Part shown: positions 35,358 to 44,810 of the stretch, piece by piece
Numbering within the stretch: the stretch's first letter is position 1
How the letters are laid out: every line of letters starts with the position of its first letter
From: Pseudolactococcus laudensis
Lineage (GTDB): Bacteria > Bacillota > Bacilli > Lactobacillales > Streptococcaceae
Length of the DNA: 64,000 bases
Direction: 5' to 3'
NCBI RefSeq assembly: GCF_013449735.1
Contig: NZ_JACBNY010000001.1
Span: 248,001-312,000 of the forward strand
The notes under the pieces: model-generated
The model's input: only the letters and a program-made list of their open reading frames with translations
Told to the model about the DNA's origin: nothing
Database searches by the model: none
Translations under genes and position numbers: made by a program

Positions 35358-36408
35358 ACTATCAAGTGTTAGAATGCGGATGCAATCTGAAAATTTGGAT
35401 GCGATTATCATCACAAATTTGAAAAATATTTATTATTTGAGTGGTTTCTGGGGGACTGCTGGCACGATTTTAGTGACGCAAAGGGCTCAGTATTTGCTGA
35501 CAGATTCACGTTATAGTATTGCGGCGCGCGAGGTTGCAGTAGATTTTGAGATTGTTGAAACACGGGAAGCATTTGTTGAGATTGCTAAACTGCTAAAAAA
35601 AGAAGGGATTTCACAAGTTGGCTTTGAGGACGGTGTGACCTATGCTGAGTTTCAAGCCATGCAACATCAGCTTGCTGGATTGACGCTCCATGCGACGACA
35701 AGTTTCGTAGAAACGCAAAGACAAATTAAGAGTCCTAGCGAAATCGCTACGATTAAAAAGGCTTGTGCGATTTCAGACCAAGCTTTTAATGACTTGCTGA
35801 AATATGTAGAGCCTGGGAAGACAGAAATTGAGATCGCAAACTTTTTAGATTTTAAAATGCGCGACCTTGGTGCATCCGGGATTAGTTTTGATACGATTGT
35901 TGCATCGGGTAAGCGAAGTGCTCTGCCACATGGTCGTGCAACGCATAAGCCGATTGAATTTGGAGATACTGTAACAGTTGATTTTGGTTGCTATTACGAT
36001 CATTATGCGAGTGATATGACGCGGACTTTCTTTGTCGGTGAGGTGAGTCCGAAAATGCAAGAAATTTATCATGTCGTGCAACAAGCGCAACAAGCTGTAA
36101 CCGATATTAGTGCACCAGGGTTGACTTACGGTGATTATGACCGTGCAGCGCGTGATATTATTGAGGCTGCAGGCTACGGTGAAGCCTTTTCGCATGGTAT
36201 CGGTCACGGACTAGGGCTTGATGTTCATGAAATACCTTATTTTCCAAAGACATCTCAAGAACGCTTGGTAGAGCATATGGTTATCACAAATGAACCTGGT
36301 ATTTATCTCGAAAATATTGGTGGTGTCAGAATCGAAGATGATTTACTGATTACAAGCCAAGGTGTTGAAGTGCTGACTCAAGCGCCAAAAGAGCTAATTA
36401 TCCTCTAA
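35350..36408 (+). CDS. pepP: M24 Xaa-Pro peptidase (aminopeptidase P type)
   Basis: A 352-residue cytosolic metallopeptidase that cleaves next to proline. The creatinase-like N-terminal domain has IIITNLKNIYYLSGFWG. The M24 catalytic domain has the metal ligands in VTVDFGCYYDHYASDMTRTFFVG (two Asp), SHGIGHGLGLDVHE (His), NEPGIYL (Glu) and GGVRIEDDL (Glu). AAAGGAGAT precedes the ATG. It lies just upstream of efp, as in L. lactis. Confidence 0.92.
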   Translation: MPKLSSVRMRMQSENLDAIIITNLKNIYYLSGFWGTAGTILVTQRAQYLLTDSRYSIAAREVAVDFEIVETREAFVEIAKLLKKEGISQVGFEDGVTYAEFQAMQHQLAGLTLHATTSFVETQRQIKSPSEIATIKKACAISDQAFNDLLKYVEPGKTEIEIANFLDFKMRDLGASGISFDTIVASGKRSALPHGRATHKPIEFGDTVTVDFGCYYDHYASDMTRTFFVGEVSPKMQEIYHVVQQAQQAVTDISAPGLTYGDYDRAARDIIEAAGYGEAFSHGIGHGLGLDVHEIPYFPKTSQERLVEHMVITNEPGIYLENIGGVRIEDDLLITSQGVEVLTQAPKELIIL

Positions 36409-36451
36409 ATCCACCGAAATGGTTATAAATCTAGCGAAATAGTTCTAAATA

Positions 36452-36517
36452 TGTTAAAATGGAGAGAACCTGTAGGGTACCCTTAAAAATGTTGTTGATG
36501 ATTTTAAAGGTACCCTA
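36452..36517 (+). promoter_or_regulatory. efp promoter and 16-bp leader hairpin
   Basis: TGT-TAAAAT (36452-36460) should start RNA near 36467. TAGGGTACCCTTAAAA (36473-36488) pairs with TTTTAAAGGTACCCTA (36502-36517) with one mismatch and a 13-nt loop. No T tract follows, so it is not a normal terminator. It sits at the extreme 5' end of the mRNA. Confidence 0.55.
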
Positions 36518-36552
36518 TCAATATGCAAAAAATGAAAGTGAGAACATAGAAA

Positions 36553-37110
36553 ATGGTAGCAGCAAACGAACTCAAGGCGGGCATGACTTTTGAAACTGAC
36601 GGCAAACTTTTGCGCGTCTTAGAAGCAAGTCACCACAAACCTGGTAAAGGGAATACGATTATGCGTATGAAACTTCGTGATGTCCGGACTGGTTCGACTT
36701 TTGATACGTCTTATCGTCCAGAAGAAAAATTTGATCAAGCGATTATTGAAACACACAATGCGCAATACCTCTATCAAATGGATGATACAGCTTATTTCAT
36801 GGATAATGAAACTTATGACCAATATGAAATTCCAGTAGCAAGTGTTGCAGACGAATTGAAATTTATCCTTGAAAACGAAGAAGTGAAAATCCAATTCTTT
36901 GGCTCAGAGGTGATTGGTGTTCAAGTACCAACAACTGTTGTTTTGACAGTAACTGAAACACAACCGTCTATTAAAGGCGCAACTGTAACAGGTTCTGGTA
37001 AACCAGCTACGATGGAGACAGGTCTCGTTGTTAATGTTCCTGACTTTATCGAAGTGGGTCAAAAACTTGAAATTAATACCGAGACAGGTGCTTACTTGAA
37101 ACGTGCTTAA
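36553..37110 (+). CDS. efp: Elongation factor P
   Basis: A 185-residue translation factor that relieves ribosome stalling at proline runs. The KOW-like domain I has [30 protein letters not shown]; the tip loop has Lys in PGKGN near 32-36. The OB domains end with [18 protein letters not shown]. It heads the classic efp-yqhY-nusB operon and follows pepP. Confidence 0.97.
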   Translation: MVAANELKAGMTFETDGKLLRVLEASHHKPGKGNTIMRMKLRDVRTGSTFDTSYRPEEKFDQAIIETHNAQYLYQMDDTAYFMDNETYDQYEIPVASVADELKFILENEEVKIQFFGSEVIGVQVPTTVVLTVTETQPSIKGATVTGSGKPATMETGLVVNVPDFIEVGQKLEINTETGAYLKRA

Positions 37111-37203
37111 TCACATTCGTGATGAAGTTCACTGGTGATGAATAGTCTCTCCGAAACCATTCGTCACCGCACCACCTATGTCCTTAAGAAACGGGGAAAA
37201 ATT

Positions 37204-37614
37204 ATGACAGATACAAATAAAATTACAAATGCCGAAGCACTCGGCGAAATCGTCATTGCACCACAAGTTGTTGAAACAATTGTTGCAGTTGCGGTAGCAA
37301 AAATTGATGGTGTCTATGGTCTACGCAATAAAAGTTTTGCAGACCGTATTGGCAAAAAAGCAGATGGTCGTGGTGTATATGTCCACCAAGAAGATGACAA
37401 AGTTGTTGTAGATATTTATGTTTACTTGACTTATGGTGTTTCTGTGCCAAATGTTGCCATGGAAATGCAACGTGTTGTCAAAGACAATGTTCTTGATATG
37501 AGTGATATCGTCATTGACGAAGTCAATATTCACGTAGCTGGTGTTGTACCTGAAAAAACACCAAAACCAGATTTCAAAGAACTCTTTGATGAGGACTTTT
37601 TGGATGTCGACTAA
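37204..37614 (+). CDS. yqhY: Asp23/Gls24-family protein YqhY
   Basis: A 136-residue Asp23-type protein implicated in fatty-acid synthesis (acetyl-CoA carboxylase) control in Bacillus. The Asp23 core spans GEIVIAPQVVETIVAVAVAKIDGV to VNIHVAGV. The ATG at 37204 is chosen: GGGGA lies seven bases upstream. An in-frame ATG at 37135 would add 23 atypical residues. The C-terminal extension is acidic. It overlaps nusB by 11 bases. Confidence 0.9.
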   Translation: MTDTNKITNAEALGEIVIAPQVVETIVAVAVAKIDGVYGLRNKSFADRIGKKADGRGVYVHQEDDKVVVDIYVYLTYGVSVPNVAMEMQRVVKDNVLDMSDIVIDEVNIHVAGVVPEKTPKPDFKELFDEDFLDVD

Positions 37615-38221
37615 GCCATTAAGCCAGCATGAAATTCGCATTCGTGCTGTGCAAGCCCTATATCAACTTGAAATGACACCAGACGAAACTGTGGAAGATG
37701 CGATGGTTTTTGCCTTGACGAATGACGATAGACTGTCAAGTCAAGAATTGGTTGATGAACCCCCAGTCGTTGTTAAGCCTAAACACAAAGGGCCAGGCAC
37801 TGTTTACTCTTTTACACCCAACCGTGAAGGTGGCGTGACCAAGCAAGCCTTGGGAGCAGACAATGCTGACGTTAATCCAGAGCCAACTGTTGTTATTCCG
37901 GCTGCTGCCTATATTTTGACAGACCGGTTTGATGATGTTCATAAACCAAATTTAGAATTTATGATGGCTTTAGTTTACGGGGTTCGTGCTAAGAAAACAG
38001 AACTTGACGATAAGATTACGACTTATTTAGCGAAAAATTGGTCTGTAAAACGTCTATCACCTATTAATCGTGTGATTTTAAGATTAGGTGCTTTTGAGAT
38101 TTTGTTTGCTGAAACACCACGTATCGTGGCAATTAACGAAGCAATTGAACTTGCCAAAGCTTTCAACGATGAAAAAGATGCTAAGTTTATCAATGCTATT
38201 TTAACTAAAATCGGTGAATAA
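37604..38221 (+). CDS. nusB: Transcription antitermination factor NusB with an internal insertion
   Basis: Binds boxA in rRNA leaders with NusE. It is 205 residues against the usual 130-150. The N-terminal helix IRIRAVQALYQLEM and the C-terminal half (VKRLSPINRVILRLGAFEI, AINEAIELAKAF, FINAILTKI) are normal. A Pro/Val-rich stretch of about 60 residues (roughly 45-105) is inserted between helices. ATG 37604 has GAGGA upstream and overlaps yqhY. Confidence 0.93.
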   Translation: MSTKPLSQHEIRIRAVQALYQLEMTPDETVEDAMVFALTNDDRLSSQELVDEPPVVVKPKHKGPGTVYSFTPNREGGVTKQALGADNADVNPEPTVVIPAAAYILTDRFDDVHKPNLEFMMALVYGVRAKKTELDDKITTYLAKNWSVKRLSPINRVILRLGAFEILFAETPRIVAINEAIELAKAFNDEKDAKFINAILTKIGE

Positions 38222-38241
38222 TTAGCCGACATCACATGATC

Positions 38242-38286
38242 AAAAAATCCCTGAACAGTTCAAATACTGCTCAGGGATTTTTTTAA
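38242..38286. terminator. Bidirectional terminator of nusB and the CDF gene
   Basis: AAAAAATCCCTGA pairs with TCAGGGATTTTTTT. It can serve both convergent operons. Confidence 0.85.
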
Positions 38287-38296
38287 TCTCTTCAAG

Positions 38297-39181
38297 TTAG
38301 TTTTCTTTGTGTGCTTGATGTTCCTGTATATTCTCGTCTACTTCAATAGCAGAGTAGGCAACGTCATGTTTTTCTAAGATTGTTCGGGCTGCTGATTTGG
38401 CGAGGGCTTGGTCGGTTATGGTGATGGTCATATGTAACATCGCCGCGTGTTTTTCACCGTCAATTGACCAAATACAAAGTTCAGTTGTTTTATCAATTTC
38501 TGGTGCGCTTTCTAATTCAGCTACCAAGGCTGCATAGTTAACCGTTTCAGGCGCCGCCTCCATTAAAATTCGCAACGTACCAATAAATTTAGGAATGGCC
38601 TTGGTCAAGATAAAGATTGAAATTGATAGGGATAGAAGTGGATCTAGCCAATACCAAGGTTTGAAATGCATGACAATAGACAAAATTAGTACAGCAATCC
38701 AACCGAGGACATCCTCTAACATGTGGAGGTTAAGGATACTTTCATTGCGAGATTGTCCTCTCGTCATCAAATAAGCCCCGTAACCATTGGCAATAACGGC
38801 GATAACAGCAAGCCAGAACATTCCTGTCGTTTGAACAGGTGTCGGATGTAGCAGCCGAGGAATCGCCTCTAAGATAACAAGTGTAGAGCCGATAAGCAGG
38901 ATGACACTAGTAATCAAGGCACCAAGCAAGGAAAAGCGACGATAGCCTAAGGTGTAGGAATGATTCGATTTCTTACGCGAGACTTTCTCGAAAAACCAGG
39001 CAAAACCGACTGCAATCGCATCACCCGAATCGTGGACGGCATCAGAGAGAATGGCGACAGAGCCGAACATGGCGCCGAAAATAAATTCAAGAATAGCGAA
39101 AACGATGTTTAAAACAAAAACAATCGTGATGCGTTTGCCAGATTCCGCGTTAGGCGTCGTATGATGATGTTTGTGAGTCAT
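38297..39181 (-). CDS. Cation diffusion facilitator (zinc-type efflux)
   Basis: A 294-residue CDF transporter with a His-rich N-terminus (THKHHHTT) and six membrane segments. The metal site pattern is in SDAVHDSGDAIAVG (segment 2, HxxxD type) and in HMLEDVLGW (segment 5, HxxxD). The C-terminal cytosolic domain carries CIWSIDGEKHAAMLHM. The start lies inside the ArsR gene (32-base overlap), so the two are translated together. Zinc is the likely cargo. Confidence 0.9.
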   Translation of the reverse strand: MTHKHHHTTPNAESGKRITIVFVLNIVFAILEFIFGAMFGSVAILSDAVHDSGDAIAVGFAWFFEKVSRKKSNHSYTLGYRRFSLLGALITSVILLIGSTLVILEAIPRLLHPTPVQTTGMFWLAVIAVIANGYGAYLMTRGQSRNESILNLHMLEDVLGWIAVLILSIVMHFKPWYWLDPLLSLSISIFILTKAIPKFIGTLRILMEAAPETVNYAALVAELESAPEIDKTTELCIWSIDGEKHAAMLHMTITITDQALAKSAARTILEKHDVAYSAIEVDENIQEHQAHKEN

Positions 39182-39488
39182 GGATGTGGTCGCTTTCTAA
39201 TTCTTGCGCATGGGCAATGGAGAGTTTGAGAAGTTGTAGGATGTGGCTATCGCCAATTTGATAATTGATGGCTTTGCCATTTCTGGCTTGAGTAACGAGC
39301 TGATGGGCTTTGAGTATCTTGAGTTGATGGGAGACGGCAGATTGTTCTAAGCCGATAGCCTCAGAAATTTGAGAGACGTTTTGTTGTCCCTCAGATAAGA
39401 GTAGTAAGATTTTAACGCGAGAAGGATTGGCTAAAATCTTGTGAATATGGACAATTTCTGTAAGGACTTCATTTGAAATGTTTTTCAT
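39150..39488 (-). CDS. ArsR/SmtB-family metal sensor (CzrA-like)
   Basis: A 112-residue winged-helix repressor: ILANPSRVKILLLLSEGQQNVSQISEAIGLEQSAVSHQLKIL (about 16-58). An alpha-5 metal site is suggested by Asp/His in GDSHIL and His in IAHAQELESDHIHD (D-x-H...H..), the CzrA zinc pattern. It controls the overlapping CDF gene. An inverted repeat CATATGA-N8-TCATATG (39486-39507) covers its own start codon. Confidence 0.9.
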   Translation of the reverse strand: MKNISNEVLTEIVHIHKILANPSRVKILLLLSEGQQNVSQISEAIGLEQSAVSHQLKILKAHQLVTQARNGKAINYQIGDSHILQLLKLSIAHAQELESDHIHDSQTSSYDA

Positions 39489-39507
39489 ATGAATATTTTA
39501 TCATATG
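39486..39507 (-). promoter_or_regulatory. Probable ArsR operator overlapping the start codon
   Basis: A perfect 7-bp inverted repeat, CATATGA (39486-39492) and TCATATG (39501-39507), immediately upstream of and including the arsR ATG. Confidence 0.65.
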
Positions 39508-39648
39508 TTTTTAGAGAAAGCAAGTCCATAGTGTGTAAAAGCTGGATCAGAATAATTTGCATCAATTCCCTATTTTTTAGGGATATTTGGTAAAATATAA
39601 ATAGAGCGTTTTCAAAAAAATAATAGTAAGTATAGAAAGAAGTGACAC

Positions 39649-40593
39649 ATGACAGAACCATTATTTCTTCAATCAGTTTTTCAGGAAAAAATTTGGGGTG
39701 GCGATCATCTCAAATCTTTTGGATATGACTTGCCGACAGATAAAATCGGGGAATATTGGGCGATTTCTGCTCATCCTAATGGTTTATCAACGATAAAAAA
39801 TGGTGAATTTGCCGGTCAAACCTTAGATGTACTTTACAAAAATCATCGGGATTTATTTGGAAATTCTCAAAAAGAAGTGTTTCCACTCTTAACCAAAATT
39901 TTGGATGCTAATGATTGGCTCAGTGTTCAGGTTCATCCAGATGATACCTATGGTTTAGCGCATGAAGGTGAGTTAGGAAAAACAGAGTGTTGGTACATTA
40001 TCGCGGCGGAGCCTGATGCTGAAATCATCTATGGTCACCATGCCAAAAATAAGGCGGAATTACGCGCTATGATTGAGGCAGGAGATTGGGATCGCTTATT
40101 AACGAAAGTAAAAGTTAAGGCTGGTGATTTCTTCTATGTACCAAGTGGTACTATGCATGCCATTGGTAAGGGGATTTTGATTTTAGAAACACAACAATCA
40201 TCAGATACGACCTATCGTGTCTATGATTTTGATAGGGAAGATGACCAGGGTAATTTGCGTGAACTGCATATTGACAAATCAATTGATGTGTTGAATTACG
40301 GTGCACCTGCCAATACAACACCTGTCGTGATAGAGTCACCAAATTTTGTTAAGACTTCCTATGTCTCTAACGACTTCTTTACAGTTGAAAAATGGGAGAT
40401 TTCAGGCCCTGTATCTATTGCCAAAACGGCACCTTACACCCTGTGTTCAGTTTTGGAGGGACAAGGCAGTTTACATGTTGCAGGGGTAAGTTATCCAGTT
40501 AAAAAAGGTAATCACTTCATTTTGACAAGTGATATTTTGGATTGGCAATTCGATGGCCAATTGTGCATCATTGCCAGCCACGATGGGGAATAA
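39649..40593 (+). CDS. manA: Mannose-6-phosphate isomerase, class I
   Basis: Zinc enzyme joining mannose-6-P and fructose-6-P, 314 residues. The start EKIWGGDHLKSFGYDLPTDKIGEYWAIS, the zinc ligands in SVQVHPDDTYG near 99 and GKTECWYI, and the active-site VPSGTMHAIGKGI are typical. An extended -10 (TGG-TAAAAT, 39588-39596) precedes it. The GH13 gene begins two bases after its stop. Confidence 0.95.
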   Translation: MTEPLFLQSVFQEKIWGGDHLKSFGYDLPTDKIGEYWAISAHPNGLSTIKNGEFAGQTLDVLYKNHRDLFGNSQKEVFPLLTKILDANDWLSVQVHPDDTYGLAHEGELGKTECWYIIAAEPDAEIIYGHHAKNKAELRAMIEAGDWDRLLTKVKVKAGDFFYVPSGTMHAIGKGILILETQQSSDTTYRVYDFDREDDQGNLRELHIDKSIDVLNYGAPANTTPVVIESPNFVKTSYVSNDFFTVEKWEISGPVSIAKTAPYTLCSVLEGQGSLHVAGVSYPVKKGNHFILTSDILDWQFDGQLCIIASHDGE

Positions 40594-40595
40594 GT

Positions 40596-42377
40596 ATGGC
40601 TAAAATCACCTACAATTCATGGCTACAAGAACATAAAAGACCATTTGGTGCTGTTCTTGTTGGCACAACGATTGAGTTTGATCTGATGATTCAAACCAAT
40701 CATCAAGTTACGGTTAATATCGTTTTACAATTTGAAAATGGCTTTAAATCTTATGAAAAAATGACGGCTATTTCTGACGGTATTTTTCGTATGACCCTAT
40801 CTAATTTGACAGAGATTGGTTATTATAACTATTATTTTCAAATTACAGAGTTTGACGATACGCATGAATACCGGTATTTTTATGGGGCTACCGAAATTGG
40901 AGGTGGACCAGGTACAACTTATGTAAATGAAATATCAGTTATACCTTACACACAAACGATTTTTTTGAAACGTGAAGAGGCGCCAGACTGGTATCGGCAA
41001 GCGATTTTCTATCAGATTTTCCCAGACTCATTTGCTAGGAAAGGTCATTTAGAGAATCCCAAAGATAATATCTTTTTCTACGGTAAAGAAACAGACCCTC
41101 CCTACTATATTAGAGAAGGTAATGGTGATATTACACATTGGACTTATTATGGTGGCAATATAGCGGGCATTATTGATAAGATACCCTACCTCAAATTGCT
41201 GGGAGTCACGTCGCTTTATTTCAATCCAATTTTTGAGGCAAGAAGTTCTCATCGCTATGATACCAGTGATTACATGAAAATCGATCCTGTTTTAGGCACT
41301 GAGGCTGACTTTAAACAGTTAGTTGACACCTTACACCAGCATGATATGCGGCTTATTTTAGATGGCGTCTTTTCACATGTCGGTAGAAATTCAAAATATT
41401 TTGATTTTGACGGCAAGTCTGGCGGTCAAGGCGCTTATCAAACGACGCAATCTCCTTACTTTGATTGGTTTACATTTAATCAATATCCAGATGATTATAA
41501 GTCTTGGTGGGGGATTAAAGATTTACCAACCATTGATAAAACGAAAGAGAGTTTTCAGCAGTATATCTATGGTGAAAGCGATAGCGTGCTCAGTAAATGG
41601 AATGGTCTGGGGATTGACGGTTGGCGACTAGATGTCGCAGATGAGTTACCAGATGATTTTATCAAAGGCATTCGGGATACACTTGAAAATTATCCTGAGC
41701 AAGTTTTAATCGGTGAAGTTTGGGAAGATGCATCACGTAAAATTGCTTATGAGCAACATCGTAAATATATTTATGGTGATGCCTTGCATGCAGCGATGAA
41801 CTACCCTTTTCGAGATATTATTATCGGGCTTGTGACAAGCGAGATGTCACCTGAGACGGCTGCGAGAAAACTCATGCAGTTGTCGGAAAACTACCCAGCA
41901 GATGTCTTTTTAAACAATTTTAACAACATTGGCACACATGATACTGAGCGAATTTTAACGCGTTTAGGTGAAAACCTAACAAAACTTGATCTAGCAGTTG
42001 GCTTGTTAATGATTTTGCCAGGTGTTCCAACCATATATTATGGGGATGAGGCTGGCCTAATCGGTCATAAAGACCCTGAAAATCGAGCTTTCTTCCCTTG
42101 GAAAAATGTCAATGAATCAACAAGCAAAATTTATCAAAAATGGATTAAAATTAGACAATCTGCCCCAGTTTTGATAACTGGAAATCTATCATTGTTCTAT
42201 TCTGATAGAATTTTCGGACTTATTAGATAAGACGCTAATGATACAGCAATCTTCATCTTTAATATATCAAACCAAGGAATTATGGTTGATTTAAGTAACA
42301 TGACCTTTTTAAGCGAGGAAGTTGATTGTTCACCGTTCTTTTTAGGAGCATTTGAAAGTATCTATAAATTTAAATAA
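40596..42377 (+). pseudogene. Alpha-glycosidase (GH13, neopullulanase type) with in-frame stop
   Basis: It should hydrolyse alpha-1,4 links of maltodextrins. An N-terminal beta domain is followed by all four GH13 regions: DGVFSHVG, GWRLDVADE (nucleophile Asp), LIGEVW (acid/base Glu) and NIGTHDTER. A TAA at 42228-42230 ends the frame after 544 residues. The same frame continues with 48 more residues (DANDTAIFIFNISNQG to YKFK) to a stop at 42375-42377, the expected C-terminal beta domain end. One base change (for example AAA to TAA) explains this. The shortened protein keeps the catalytic barrel but lacks most of the C-terminal domain. Confidence 0.85.
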
Positions 42378-42385
42378 CTAAATGT

Positions 42386-42420
42386 AAGACTATCTGAAAA
42401 GATAGTCTTTTCTCATTTTT
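42386..42420 (+). terminator. Terminator between the GH13 gene and the glg operon
   Basis: AAGACTATC-TGAAAA-GATAGTCTT, followed by a T-rich run. Confidence 0.8.
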
Positions 42421-42431
42421 TACGGTATTCT

Positions 42432-42460
42432 TTGCTATTACAATAGTAATATGATAATAT
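42432..42460 (+). promoter_or_regulatory. glg operon promoter with inverted repeat in the spacer
   Basis: TTGCTA (42432-42437), 17 bp, TAATAT (42455-42460). The spacer edge holds TATTAC-AATA-GTAATA (42436-42451), a possible operator. Confidence 0.5.
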
Positions 42461-42502
42461 AAAATATATAAATAAGAAATAAATTATGATAAAGGGATGT
42501 TT

Positions 42503-44705
42503 ATGGGATAAACATTAGCAGATGAGGCGCTAAGAACGTTCACGACGGGGGAAAACTTCCATGTGCAACACTATTTAGGGTGTCATCAAACAGAAAATGG
42601 CCGTGTTTTTCGAGTCTGGGCACCGCATGCGCAACAGGTGCAATTGATTGGAGACATGACTGATTGGCGAGAGCATCCTGTGCCAATGTCACGTAACGAA
42701 AAAGGCGTTTGGGAAGTGACACTACCTGATACACAAGCTAGTCTAGGTGTTTACTACAAGTATCTGGTGACACGCGCATCAGGACAAGTGATTGAAAAAA
42801 TGGATCCTTACGCAATTCGTTTTGGCGAGCGACCGGATACGGCTGCACAAATCTATGATGTCAGCCCTAAAGAATGGCAAGATGGTGATTGGCTGACTGC
42901 GCGTCGCAAGCGCAACATGTTCAGTGCACCACTGAATATCTATGAAGTTCATGCGGGGTCTTGGCAACGTCATGAAGACGGTAGACTTTATACCTTCTCA
43001 GATTTGACTGCAACTTTGATTCCCTATGTCAAATCACTCGGTTATACGCATATTGAGTTTATGCCCCTCATGACGCATCCCCTGGGCATGAGCTGGGGCT
43101 ACCAGTTAACTGGATATTTTGCTTTAGAGCATACCTATGGTACACCAGAAGAGTTTCAAGATTTTGTCGAGGCAGCGCATTTGGCGGGACTAGGCGTTAT
43201 CGTAGACTGGGTGCCGGGACATTTCTCACAAAATGATGATGCACTTGCCTATTTTGATGGGACACCTACTTATGAGTATCAAGATGGTAATCGCGCTCGT
43301 AATGTTGGTTGGCAAGAACTAAATTTTGATGTGTCTAAACCACAAGTTCAATCTTTCTTAATCTCATCACTTAAATTTTGGATTGACTTCTATCATATTG
43401 ATGGCGTTCGAATTGATGCGGTGTCTAACATGCTCTATCTTGATTACGATCAAGGTCCTTGGACGCCAAATCCAGATGGTTCTAATACCAATCATGATGG
43501 TGTAGAATTTTTTAAAAAATTAACGAGTGTGATTAAACTTGCACATCCAGATGTTATCATGGCAGCAGAAGAAGCCAGTAGTCAAATCAAGATTACTGGG
43601 ATGCTTGAAATGGGCGGCCTAGGTTTTGATTTCAAATGGAACATGGGCTGGATGAACGACGTCTTGAGATTTTATCAGATGGACCCACTTTATCGTGGTC
43701 AACACTTTAGTCTGCTGACCTTTAGTTTCATGTATATGATGGATGAAAATTTCATTTTACCCTTCTCACATGATGAAGTCGTTCATGGTAAAAAAATCCC
43801 TCATGCATAAGATGTGGGGCGACCGCTATCAACAGTTTTCAGGTTTGAGAAACTTGTTAGCCTACCAAATTTGTCATCCGGGTAAAAATCTCTTGTTTAT
43901 GGGACAAGAGTTCGGGCAGTTTCTTGAATGGAAATATGATTGGCAGTTAGAATGGGCCGTCTCTGATGAGATGAACGACCAGATGCAAGCCTTCACGACA
44001 GCTCTTGCGCATTTTTATCAGGCATCGCCTCAGTTATTTGAACTAGACCATGATTACGCAGGGTTCGAAGTAATTGACGCTGATAATACTGCGCAGAGTG
44101 TCCTGAGTTTCATTCGGAAAGATGCGTCAGGCAATCAGTTGATTTGTGTCTTTAATATGGCACCGATTGAACGTTCAAACTTTACCATTGGGGTCCCGTT
44201 TGCGGGAACCTACACTGAGGTGCTAAATTCAGAAATGGCTGAATTTGGCGGTTCGTGGTTAGCACACAATGCTGATACAGCGACACAAAAAGGTCAGTGG
44301 AAGGATTATCAAAACACGCTGAGCTTTACATTGCCGGCGCTTGGTGCAGTGATTTGGACGCTATCGAAAGCCGATGGTGCAGCTAAAACTAAGGCAAAAA
44401 AGTCAACTAAATCAACTAAGAATGTGACTAAATCAAGTCGTAAAACGACTAGTCATGCTATTGCGTCAGAGGACGTGAAACAACTCACTCAGGTAGAGTG
44501 GGAATCACTGGCTGAGTATTTCCCAATGGGGAGCCGCTCCAAATATGAGAAGCGTGACTTGGTCAACGCTGCTCTGTATATTCAGCAGACTGGAACGGTC
44601 TGGGCTAAACTACCTGAAAATTATCCACCATATGGTAGTGTGTATGCCTTTTACAAACGGTCTTTGAAAAACGGCAGTTGGCAACATGTGTTGGATGTAC
44701 TTTAA
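42503..44705 (+). pseudogene. glgB: 1,4-alpha-glucan branching enzyme, broken twice, with DUF4096 C-terminus
   Basis: CBM48 ([21 protein letters not shown]) then GH13: [19 protein letters not shown] (nucleophile), MAAEEASS (acid/base), [15 protein letters not shown] and ATG 42503 open a frame reading M-G-stop (TAA 42509-42511), then continuing as [23 protein letters not shown], the family N-terminus. A seventh A in the run 43790-43796 shifts the frame after HGKK; removing it restores [15 protein letters not shown]. The C-terminus carries a Lys/Ser/Thr-rich linker (from about 44382) and a DUF4096 IS5-type domain (about 44475-44702): [30 protein letters not shown]. Full length would be about 733 residues; normal GlgB is 620-650. 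Confidence 0.85.
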
Positions 44706-44810
44706 AAAACAACTCTAAAAATTAAGCCTATCTGGCAGGACATGATGATTTATCAACAGGCGTCATGATATTGCCTTGATATAAATTGTATATGGAAAAA
44801 AGGAGAAAGT

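Noticed and set aside
39604-39613. cre-like site (TGAAAACGCT on the minus strand) upstream of manA
   Set aside because: The last two consensus positions fail, so it is not a convincing CcpA site.
43786-43800. Programmed slippage at the A7 run of glgB as normal expression
   Set aside because: A7 runs can slip, but the extra early stop at codon 3 of the same gene makes functional recoding unlikely.
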